A program made the position numbers and the translations under genes. Under the pieces are notes generated by a model. The model was not told the origin of the DNA. It ran no database searches and worked only from the letters and a program-made list of their open reading frames with translations. This document shows positions 1 through 8,439 of a stretch of DNA of 64,000 nucleotides, in pieces. Source of the DNA: Costus lasius (taxonomy: Eukaryota; Streptophyta; Magnoliopsida; Zingiberales; Costaceae); assembly GCA_027563935.2 (NCBI GenBank), contig CM050454.1:3934001-3998000 (forward strand). The letters are read 5' to 3'. The stretch's first letter is position 1. Each line of letters opens with the position of its first letter.

Positions 1-143
1 GTATAATTTGACTAACACGTTCGATAATACTTAAAATAGTGATTCTCCATTGATCAGCATTGAAGAAATTTAAGGTAGATGTAAGGAAGATTGAACGTTG
101 AGAATTTGGCATAATGATAATTATCTTCACTCTTCTATTATCT

Positions 144-276
144 GTCATTTTTCTCTATGCCTCGTGCTCGTGCTCACCACGTGATAATTATATTATAAAA
201 GTAAATTAATTTAATACTTACTTGATCTTCTCCACGTCTAGTCACGTGGTGAGCACGAGTCATAGAAAAAAATGAC
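144..276. repeat. Imperfect inverted repeat with CACGTG core
   Basis: Arms at about 144-183 and 243-276 are reverse complements (GTCATTTTTCTCTATG... / ...CATAGAAAAAAATGAC) and both contain CACGTG next to GAGCACGAG. An AT-rich loop of about 60 bp separates them. It may be a small fold-back element or a subterminal repeat of the surrounding putative hAT element. Confidence 0.6.
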
Positions 277-612
277 TGGTCTAGACCGAGAGAGCATTGA
301 ATTCTTGATGGCTAAAGAGAAGCTTAAGTTTGAGTTCAATTAAGAAACTAATTGTAACTCAAGACTTAGAAAAGAGATTAAGAGAGTATTAAGAGAGAAT
401 GAGAAATTATTCCAAAGATAGTTGGAAACTTGTGTGAAGAAATGAGAGGGTTGGGGGGTTAATTTATAGGGATGAATTGAGTGTAAATTTACATATTTAT
501 CCCCTATTTTTAATTATTAAAAGGGGCTAAAATGGTAATTTTATACCATAAAGACAATTATATCCCTAACTTTTAAAATTTTTATAACTATTATGAGGGC
601 ATTTAGGTAAAA

Positions 613-790
613 ATGCAGTCGTGCCCGTGCCGTGCCTGGCCCGGCCCGCGTGCCGTGCCTGGCCCGGGTCCGTGCCGTGCCTGGCCCGGGTCCGTGCCGT
701 GCCTGGCCCGGCCCGCGTGCCGTGCCTGGCCCGGGTCCGTGCCGTGCCTGGCCCGGCCCGGCCCGGCCCGCGGGCCGCGAACCTTCGGCC
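613..790. repeat. GC-rich tandem repeat, ~22 bp unit
   Basis: The unit GTGCCGTGCCTGGCCCGG plus TCC or CCC recurs about six times with small length changes, followed by degenerate GGCCCG runs to about 870. Open frames on both strands here (Pro/Ala/Arg-rich) are products of composition and are not called as genes. Confidence 0.85.
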
Positions 791-877
791 CAGCACGGCC
801 CGAGCCGTGCCACGGGCCGCCCGCGGCCCGTTGACTTGGTCAACGGGCCGTGCCGTGCCCGGCCCGTTGGCCACCTC

Positions 878-1682
878 TACCTCAGTTATTGCCTGTGAGA
901 TTTCTGTCAAGACACTGTATGATTGTCTCTGATCGAGAGAGTCCGATGTTATGGGCTTGAGGTCTGTTATCAGCCCGATGAGGGGTTGTACTGAGTGTAG
1001 GACGCTACACTAGCGGGCTGTCGACAGACAGTCGTCTCTACTGTTCGGGGAGCCATCAGTAGGGACCACTCTATTTGATAGAGTTGCGGGTCGTGGACCA
1101 CTGCTGTACCAGCTCCCAGATTTTACCTGTGTATGAGGACATCTATATATTGAGATGTATATTGAGATTTGAGTATACTCTATATGGTCATATAGAGTCT
1201 TGGTTGTCTTCTGGTAATCCCTGTATCTGATCATGCACCATATTATTGTGATATCCCTACTTAGCCTCCGGCTAACCCCCTTCGGTTTGCCTCCAGGTTC
1301 AGGCGCGGCTCCATCTGGAGCAGAGTAGATAGATAGTAGTTGACCACCAGTCTGGGTGGGTTGTGATGCATTCTGGTCTGTTGTTATGTTTATGTTATAT
1401 GGTTGGACTCTGTTGACCGCTGCGCCGGTCTTGTTATCTGTTAGTTTGTTGACCGCTGCGCCGGTCCTGTTACTGTCATTTCTGTAGACCGCTGGGCCGA
1501 TCTATATTTCGTATCTGTCGGTTCTGTATTGTGGATATTTAAGGCCGGGCTGGCCTCTGGTTAGACTATTTTATTCAGTCTGTACCTTTCGGTTGTCAGG
1601 TTTGATTTGATAGGTACAGTGTTGTGCGTCCCGAGGTCCGGGATTCCCGGCGTGGGTTCCGGGTGGATTTCGGGGTGTAACA
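878..1682 (-). mobile_element. Partial LTR copy (first ~805 bp), inverted
   Basis: This is the reverse-complement duplicate of 12251-13055, the 5' part of the solo LTR in the SDHAF1 intron. The LTR start TGTTACACCCCG is at 1682, preceded on the minus strand by the same host bases CTAACTTTC as in the right arm, so the LTR was already inserted when the segment was duplicated. The copy is interrupted at 878 by the hAT-like sequence. Confidence 0.85.
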
Positions 1683-1896
1683 GAAAGTTAGTAAAACAAT
1701 AAAGCAATGTGGATACGGTACTTAGTAGCTATGCAAGAAAATTTAAATTTGATTAACATTTCAGAGCTTTGACACGTTAATCTATCTCTTACAACACAGA
1801 AAATGGCGGGCATGGAGAGCAAGCTCAGAGGTCTAAAAAGTCGAAGGGAGGAAGAAGCCGAGGGGGAAGAGGAAATAGCGGGCATGGAGAGCTCAC

Positions 1897-2167
1897 CTTG
1901 GAGAGCGGAAGAGAAAGCGATCCTCAAAATAGAAGTGAGAGCAAGGATCCCCTAAGCAAGCGCAGGCAACGGTGGCGAGCTCGACTGCTGGAGAAGACGA
2001 TCGAGATTAGGGTTTTGGCAATGGAGGAGAAAGGGTTAGGCGATGGCGACCGAGATCCGGGAGCACTCGCAGCGGGTCGAGCGATTGGAAGGAATATTTT
2101 TCAGACTCGCGTGGGCGAGCGATTCAGCGGGCGCGAGAAGCAAGCCCTCGCCAGATTATCCACTACA
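1897..2167 (-). pseudogene. Inverted duplicate of the putative SDHAF1 non-coding first exon
   Basis: This is a near-identical reverse-complement copy of 11766-12036, the inferred 5' UTR exon of SDHAF1. It keeps the AAAACCCTAA telo-box-like motif and the splice-donor context AAG/GTGAGC (donor at 1896-1891). The intron start follows at 1683-1896. No SDHAF1 coding exon lies downstream on this strand, so any transcript would lack the protein. Short open frames here are conserved between arms only because the arms are young. It might still act as a promoter firing leftward. Confidence 0.6.
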
Positions 2168-2401
2168 GTATAATTTTTCGGGCTGAACCTGACAAGCTGG
2201 TTCCCAAACGCTCCAAGCTGGTTCCTAAACCTAAAATAACATTTGTTTTTCCTTACCTCTCTCGTTGCCTTGCTCCCACGTCATTGCTGATGCTACTCAC
2301 TATCATCGTTTCTTCTGTTGCTTCGCTTATTCTTCATCGTTTGCTGATGCCACTTCTTCTGCCGTCGCCGACGACACTACTCCATCCTCAAGGCCATTTC
2401 A
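2168..2401 (-). promoter_or_regulatory. Inverted duplicate of the SDHAF1 upstream region
   Basis: Mirrors 11532-11765. It holds the short host stretch between the truncated viral RNase H end (2402) and the first-exon copy. No clear TATA box was identified. It is labelled regulatory only by its position relative to the exon copy. Confidence 0.4.
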
Positions 2402-3500
2402 TCATTTCATCTTTACAATTGCATGACAATCAGTTGTTTTAGCCAATAAAAATACTTTGAACTTTTCCATACTGTTTATGCAGGCCATAATTTCAGCATC
2501 AATTGTTGATATAACCGTCTTATACTTTCTAGAGCAATATCTTGCAACTTGCTCTTTTCTTTGTGAGTCTCCTTTGGTAGGTTTCCACTTTAATATGCCT
2601 CCTCATCTAGATAGACAACCATCAGTTTCCACTATTAAATAAGCATCTGAAGGCGCCATTTGTAACGGAGGAAATTTTTGGACCACTTGTCCAATATATT
2701 GAATAGAGTTCCAGTCATGTTTGTTAAACTTCCTTTCACCGGTTTTGGAACACTTATTGTATAATGGCTCTGTATACTTGCTTAAGTTAGGAATGTAAGC
2801 TCTGGCATAGTTCAAGATTCCTAAGAATCTTTGTAAACCTTTCAATGTTTCCAACTCATTGTTCGAGAAATCTAATAACTTCTTTACAATATGTGGTTGG
2901 AGATTTATCTTTCCTTCTCCAATCTCTAAACCCAAAAACTCAATAATAGAAACACCCAATTTCATTTTAGTCCGGCTAAGTATAAGGCCTTTTTCCTTTA
3001 CCATAGCAAAAAACTTTGATAGATGATGCAGGTGTTGGCTAATATCATCTGAGAAAATTAATATGTCATCGATATATACACATATAAAATCCTCATATTC
3101 TTGAAAAATTGTGTCCATCTTCGTTGAAAAATAGATGGTGCATTTTTGAGACCGAAAAGCATTACCAACCACTCGAAATGACCTTGCGGACATACGAAAG
3201 CAGTCCACTTAATGCTTTTTTCTGCCATAGCAACTTAATGAAAACCCGATTTAAGATCAAATTTACTAAAGACTTTTTTGTCTTTGATTTTTGAAATCAG
3301 CAGATCAATATTTGGCAAAATATACAGGTCCTTATAGGTGTTGTCATTAAGTCTCTTGTAGTTACACACCAGTCTAGACTTTCCTCTGACCATTTCTGAA
3401 TGTTTATTCACAATAAATGCTACTGTTCTATGCTTTGATCTTGAATGTCTAATCAGCTTCATATTTAACAACTCAGTTATGTGTTTCTTAAATTCCTAAT
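2402..3500 (-). pseudogene. EPRV left arm: reverse transcriptase and truncated RNase H remnant
   Basis: Minus-strand frames encode a caulimovirid-type reverse transcriptase: a palm segment with YIDDILIFSDD in the frame 2603-3208, and an upstream fingers/palm frame 3235-3471 ending KFDLKSGFH. RNase H follows with the motif ETDGCLSRWGG, but it stops at the viral/host junction at 2402, so the RNase H C-terminus is missing. Lesions shared with the right arm are a TAA after GFH and a frameshift shortly after the PSIF motif. An endogenous, non-functional viral remnant; the genus is inferred from the cysteine motifs in the neighbouring capsid part. Confidence 0.9.
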
Positions 3501-4550
3501 TCATTTCAAAACTCGGAATTATCGGTTTGTCCTGAATTATCAAGTCTTCATTGATGATTTCTATAAAACACTTCACTGAATCAGCTTCCCAATGAGCTTT
3601 AGGGTCTAATCCAATATTTTGAGAATCTTCTAAATCTTTAAGTGAGGGTAAGATCTGTGACTCATAGTCAGATAAATGTCCTAAATCATAAGAACAGAGT
3701 TCATAAATTGCATCTAGACTAGATCTTCTTCTTTGTGAAAGATATTAAGAGAAACCCGAGAACTTATTGGAGTAGTCTGAATTACTTCTACCTTTTTGTA
3801 GAACGTCAAAGTTCCTTGTTCTATCCTTAATCCTCCTTTAAAACTGTACACAAAGTTCATCCCAATAATTAACTGAGTCTTGTCTCCAATAGACAGAGGT
3901 AGAGCATAAGTAAAAGGCATGAGATATTTTTCTCGGTTCAAGATCAGAAAACCATTCTTTAACCTTTTATTTGTCGTTTGTACACTATTTACTCCGTATA
4001 TAGTGTATTCGCCAGTATTTTCGTAACACTTCTCAGGGAGTGCTGTTGGTGTGATACAGCACTTAGAAGCTCCTATATCCAAGATAGCCTGAACGTTGTA
4101 TTTCTCTCCATCAATTTCTAATGTAGCAGTCAGATTTAATAAGTTATTACTTATACTCGCATATCTGATAGGCTTTCTTTCTTCAGCCTTAAGGATGATT
4201 TCCTCTTCCATAACTACTTCCTTTCCTTTCTTACTTGTGTATTTTGTTAATTCCTCTTCTAGATTAACAATATGTTTGGCTTGTTCTTCTGTCAGTTTCC
4301 TCAAGTCAACCTTTACATGTTTCGGTGGTAATTCTCTCAAAGGAATTTCTATGTCGAATTTCTTTTTACTGCAGATTGAACAAGAGATAATAGAACAAAT
4401 GCTACACATCATTCTTGCCCATTTGACTGTCTTTATAGGACAAAATAAACATTTATTTGTATGAGGAAGGAGTTCTGGATAAAATATCCAATTATGGAAG
4501 CACTCTTGCTGTTCTTTAGAGAGCACAAAATTTTCTTGGTAGAATTCCAA
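3501..4550 (-). pseudogene. EPRV left arm: second Cys motif and retropepsin-like region
   Basis: The minus-strand frame 3714-4550 carries a CX2CX11CX2CX4CX2C cluster, typical of badnavirus capsid regions, then an aspartic-protease-like core whose active-site triplet reads DIGAS (near 4066-4080) in place of the usual D-T/S-G. Compared with the right arm there is a private 10-bp deletion near 3718 that ends the frame early. A TAG after FEMN, near 3495, is shared with the right arm. Endogenous viral relic. Confidence 0.88.
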
Positions 4551-5567
4551 TCAGTCATCATTAAAATCATGTTTTTTCTTTCTACCGAGTCTAACTCATC
4601 ATCTGAAAATGAACAGATATCAGAATCTTCTGGATCTTCATCTTCACCAACACTTACTATGTCCCATGCTGGGAGTAATTCCAGTTGTTGGTAAGTAGCT
4701 AATCTTTCTCTATTTACCTTTTTGTTCCTACATTCGTTCGCAAAATGCCCAATCTCTCCACAAATGAAGCATTTGCACTTAGTCTTTCCTGGTTTCCTTG
4801 TCTTTAATTTTCTAATATGGTTTTTATGTGGATGACTCTTATATGTTGTTGCCTTTCTCAAGAATTTTCTTGGCCTTTGATTTGAAGAGTAAACACCAGG
4901 GACTGCTATATTTTGACAGAATGAAAAGTCCTTGGCTTGCCTATGCATTTTATTTGTTTTGCAAATTTCTTGCAAAACTCCATATGTAAAGATTATTCTT
5001 GGTAAAATCCCAACTGTCATTCTTGGGTATTTTTCAGTCCATAAAGCAGCAATTTTTATATTATAAGGTGACGGTAACTTTCTGAAATACCTCTCTGACA
5101 TCTCAGCAGATAAAAACGCTGCACCAGTTTTGCCAGCTAAGTAAAGAAATTGATTTGAAAAAGACACAATGTCTTTCATAGAAGTTATTGTCAAGGCTTC
5201 CAAATCTAAAATTGTTTGGTTCTGCATTGTAGTGTATCCTCTATACTCATCATAACCAAGTATCATCTGCCTAATCTGGGTAGTAACATTAGAAGTATCA
5301 TCAGCTGTCATGGTAAGCTGTTGATATTCCTGCGGAAAAGCCATCCGCCAATTTTGGAAGTATACCTTTAGAGTTTCTCCTAGCAAATTCTCAATATATA
5401 CCACCTTGTCTGTATTATCTACAAAATTTTTGTGTGAACAGTGGGTAATTGTATTTGATTTCCATCTGCGTATGATATCCTCCCACTGACTAATGTCTTC
5501 TCCAAGTTGTAACATAGAGCCTGAACTTGCATTTGCTGAGGGCAAAGTGGGAATATCATCTACTCTT
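4433..5567 (-). pseudogene. EPRV left arm: capsid/zinc-knuckle region
   Basis: The minus-strand frame 4433-5545 matches the capsid region of the right arm. It has a basic stretch followed by a CXCX2CX4HX4C zinc knuckle (CKCFICGEIGHFANEC). A private 1-bp deletion near 4538 relative to the right arm shifts the frame after DWNST. Unlike the right arm, this copy retains Trp where the right has a TGA. Homology to the right arm ends at 5567, near the movement-protein/capsid junction. Confidence 0.9.
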
Positions 5568-5599
5568 TACACCTCCCACTGGATGGTGAGGTGTAAAGA
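5564..5599. repeat. 12-bp perfect palindrome at the inversion junction
   Basis: TCTTTACACCTC (5564-5575) and its exact reverse complement GAGGTGTAAAGA (5588-5599) flank a 12-bp loop, straddling the point where the left arm gives way to the spacer. A further GAGGTGTAAAG occurs near 5615. Short foldbacks at inverted-duplication junctions are a usual mark of template switching or hairpin-mediated duplication. Confidence 0.85.
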
Positions 5600-5982
5600 T
5601 TCGGAAGATCTGGATGAGGTGTAAAGATGCTGAGGAGACGATGCTGAAGAGACCTTTCAACTTTTCCGTACACGCACTAACACTGAAAGGAATCTCTTTT
5701 TTAAAGACGATGGCGTGGCCGACACAACGAATCTATTTTAGTGACCGACATTTCAACTTTGTTGTACAACACATCAACACTGCAAAGAATCTCTTTATCA
5801 AAAGAAGATGGCGTGGCTGACACAGCGAATCTGTTTTAGTGGCTTTGCTTTCCAGTCTGGTGTTCTGGCTTTGTTTTTCCAGTCTATATATAGTTATGTG
5901 TGCAGATTGTAAGAGACAAGCGATGTTTATGTGATTGAGAGTGTGTGTGCCTTAGTTGAGATTGAGAGTGTGCTTTTTTATT
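5600..5982 (+). promoter_or_regulatory. EPRV promoter and leader with direct repeat
   Basis: Two ~91 bp direct repeats (about 5655-5745 and 5751-5842, period 96 bp) share TTTCAACTTT, AACACTG, GATGGCGTGGC and CGAATCT-TTTTAGTG. They precede a TATA box (TATATATA, 5885-5892). About 90 bp downstream lies the primer-binding site. This order (repeated upstream elements, TATA, short leader, PBS) fits a pararetroviral genomic-RNA promoter. Present only in the spacer, so single copy. Activity is unknown. Confidence 0.7.
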
Positions 5983-5997
5983 TGGTATCAAAGCAAG
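5983..5997 (+). other. EPRV minus-strand primer-binding site
   Basis: TGGTATCAAAGCAAG differs by one base from the canonical caulimovirid/copia PBS TGGTATCAGAGC, complementary to the 3' end of initiator tRNA-Met. It sits between the TATA box and ORF1, as in pararetrovirus genomes. Confidence 0.85.
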
Positions 5998-6225
5998 TGT
6001 TCTACACTGGAGCTCTAGAAGAAATATTGTAAGTGTTTACGTTGTCATTCTGAAAGTTTGTAAGTTACTGCTTCGATATCTATGAAGAGGTTTTCTGGTT
6101 TTCATCATATGCATGTGTTATTTGTCAATTAATCCAGTATAATTTAAAAGACGTACGACGTCGCTAGTAGTCAGGGAGACTCAAAAGACGTCAAGAAGGT
6201 GAAGATTATATGAGAGAAGTTGTTG

Positions 6226-6636
6226 ATGGTAGATGCATATAAGAAGTTGGATTACCTTGACTTGGAGATTAAAGCATATCATAAACTTAAGATTGATCAA
6301 CTAAGTCTTCCTTGTTTCTCTAAAGCTCCTACGGAACATTTGATTCATACAGATTCATCTCCTCAGGTAAACTTTTTAGTAGATCTTGTTCTACTTCTCC
6401 ATCAAAATCAGACAGTTAGCAGAAACATTTCTAGTTCTTCAGTCTCTAATCGTTTGTTTAGAGAAATTTCAGAAAAATTAAAATATTTGAAGACAACTAA
6501 AGATCTTACACTGCTGAAGAAACTCAGTGGTGTGTCTGAACATCTGTTGCATATTTTATCTCAACTTGACACTCATTTGAACAAATTAGACAAAGCTATT
6601 GAGCATCTTAATGCAAAGATCCAGAGTTTGTTATGA
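6226..6636 (+). CDS. EPRV ORF1 (badnavirus-like small protein)
   Basis: An intact 136-residue frame from the first ATG in frame, MVDAYKKLDYLDLEIKAY. The second half (about residues 85-136) has leucine heptads predicting a coiled coil. Its length and position, first ORF after the PBS and overlapping the next ORF by ATGA, match badnavirus ORF1 (a virion-associated protein of poorly known role). No homology to a specific virus can be claimed by eye. It shows no internal stop, unlike the downstream polyprotein. Confidence 0.7.
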   Translation: MVDAYKKLDYLDLEIKAYHKLKIDQLSLPCFSKAPTEHLIHTDSSPQVNFLVDLVLLLHQNQTVSRNISSSSVSNRLFREISEKLKYLKTTKDLTLLKKLSGVSEHLLHILSQLDTHLNKLDKAIEHLNAKIQSLL

Positions 6637-6998
6637 CAGATAAGGACATAAGTTATTTGAAAAGTCTTGAAACTGTAGCAAATACTTATCCTCCGGCTCG
6701 AGGATTTATTGACCCAGAGAGTACTAACGGCACTGCTGCCGATAAGGTCATAATTTCTCAGAACAACCTGATTATAGAACTGTTAATTCAAATACAAAAC
6801 TCTTTGCTGCATTCTGTATCTAAGTCTCAGAATTCTGTCAGTGCATCTGTCTTAGAAGGTTTACAAAGCAGTTTACAATCTCTGAAATTATCTACTGCTT
6901 CTACGTCTTCTGTTAAACCTCCTGCTAGAAAATTTGTTGTGAAAACAGACCCAAAACAACTTGTCAGTGAATATAGAAAATATCATGGAAGCAAGTAG
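6633..6998 (+). CDS. EPRV ORF2 (badnavirus-like, nucleic-acid-binding type)
   Basis: An intact 121-residue frame. Its ATG overlaps the ORF1 stop (ATGA at 6633-6636), the coupling seen between badnavirus ORFs. The sequence is Ser/Gln-rich in the middle with a basic C-terminus (PPARKFVVK...KYHGSK), in keeping with ORF2 proteins that bind nucleic acid non-specifically. It overlaps the ORF3 ATG (6985) by 14 nt in another frame. Assignment rests on position, size and basic tail. Confidence 0.68.
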   Translation: MTDKDISYLKSLETVANTYPPARGFIDPESTNGTAADKVIISQNNLIIELLIQIQNSLLHSVSKSQNSVSASVLEGLQSSLQSLKLSTASTSSVKPPARKFVVKTDPKQLVSEYRKYHGSK

Positions 6999-8439
6999 TA
7001 GTTCTCGGAATTCAGAATTAGAAACTGTGTCAACATCTAATGATGTTATAAGAAGATATAGTACTATAACAACACTGTTATCCAAATTACAACAGAAAAA
7101 GATTATGGTACTAGAACGGTTAGTTGATCCTGATCATCAGTTAAATATTAGTAGATTCAAGAAAGCAGAATTAGTTCCTGCAGAAATACTGTACGAACAT
7201 AGAATTCTGGAAACAAAACAAAAAGTGTATCAACACTACTCAGAATCTATGATCACATGTACTGGAAAGACACAAACTCAAATTTCATTTATATCAGAAA
7301 CGTCAAAACAGAAATTATTAGAGCAACAGTACAAAACCATCCACTTAGGTCTCTGTTTGATTGGAATACATGGTCTTCATAGATCACACTGTGGTTGTAA
7401 GTGTTTAATCACACTTATTGACACCAGATTTTCAGATCTTGAAAAAGCAATCATTGGGACATTAGAAGTCGACATGACTTCTAATAAAGAATTAATATAT
7501 TTTGTGCCAGATTTTATGTTGTCCGTAAAAGACTTTATGCAACATATAAAATTGTTAGTCCAAACAAAAGGATACGAAAGTTTTATGACTGGTCACAATT
7601 TGTTAATCACAAAAGGACTTGTTGCTCGAATAAGCAACCAGGCAAACTGTAACTTCAAGTTACAGATTTCTGATGTGTTAGAACATTTAAGCACACATGG
7701 AATCCAAGCAATGCAGGGAAAGAAAATCCCTACAACTGATTTAGAGGAAGCAGAGTGGAAGATCACTTTGCCTGAAAGTACGTCAAGAATACCCTCGAGA
7801 ATTTCTTTTTGGAGATCTAATTCCACTTCAGTTTTAGCAAGATTTCATAATTATTCTGATAGACCAGAACCAGAAGAAGACAGTGATGTTGTCTTCGTTC
7901 TTAGATCTCAAACGGATTCTGACGAATCCTTTTTTAATCCGTGGGGGGTAGATGAGGATGAAACATTTGATGATGAAATTTTAGAACCTATATTTGATGA
8001 TGCTATTCCTTTTCAAGAGCATCCGGGCTATAAAGACATGATTGAATCCGGTTGGTTTGATGAATCGGATTTCGTATTTCCGGCAATCGTATACGATGAG
8101 GAACCTGTTCAAATGGAAGACCATCCATTATATCAGGATTTTATTGATAATTCATTGTTTTCAGAACAGTCCTTTAAATTTGAAACCATAGCAATGACTA
8201 ACGAAGAAAGTAGTAGTAGTAATGTACCACAACAAACTACTACGACCCAACCTGGTTTTGGACCAGTTACGACTCCAGATATTTCTTTACAAAGAAAAAT
8301 CCATGATGCATTTCCAGAAGCAGGATCTTCAAGACCGAGATATCCTAGACCCTTAAGAGTAAATGATATTCCTACTTTGCCCTCAGCAAATGCAAGTTCA
8401 GGCTCTATATTACAACTTGGAGAAGACATTAGTCAGTGA
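6985..8439 (+). pseudogene. EPRV ORF3 N-terminal part: movement protein region
   Basis: The ATG at 6985 (MEASSSSRN) opens the polyprotein. Residues of about 115-260 show the 30K-superfamily movement-protein pattern: LCLIGIHGLH, a Cys-rich turn, LITLIDTRF, then a hydrophobic core. This is followed by a strongly acidic linker with two related blocks (HPGYKDMIESGWFDES and HPLYQDFIDNSLFSEQ). The frame ends at a TGA (8437-8439) after NISQ-like sequence. The same frame continues into the capsid, so this is a single lesion private to the right side; the left arm has Trp here. Endogenous relic. Confidence 0.85.

Larger units (their letters stand above)
1..877. mobile_element. Putative hAT-type element end interrupting the left LTR copy
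   Basis: The left inverted-repeat arm stops matching the right arm exactly at 878. Read on the minus strand, the inserted DNA begins TAGAGGTGGCCAACGGGCCG, which resembles the terminal inverted repeats of plant hAT (Ac/Tam3-like) elements (CARNGGTGGC...GGGCC). Behind that end lie a GC-rich 22-bp tandem array (about 613-790) and an AT-rich body with an inverted repeat (144-276). The opposite end and the 8-bp target duplication are outside the window. No transposase is seen. This is an inference from terminal sequence and position; it could also be another GC-rich repeat family. Confidence 0.4.

Noticed and set aside
613..790. CRISPR-like array
   Set aside because: Tandem units without unique spacers, in a plant nuclear genome.
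541..932. Pro/Ala/Gly/Arg-rich frames on both strands
   Set aside because: Products of the 22-bp GC tandem array; not protein-like.
1898..2173. 91-codon frame in the first-exon copy (mirrored at 11760-12035)
   Set aside because: Antisense to the inferred 5' UTR exon, and not recognisable as a protein.
4096..4464. 122-codon plus-strand frame (mirrored at 9459-9827)
   Set aside because: Antisense to the viral capsid/protease region; conserved only because the arms are duplicates.
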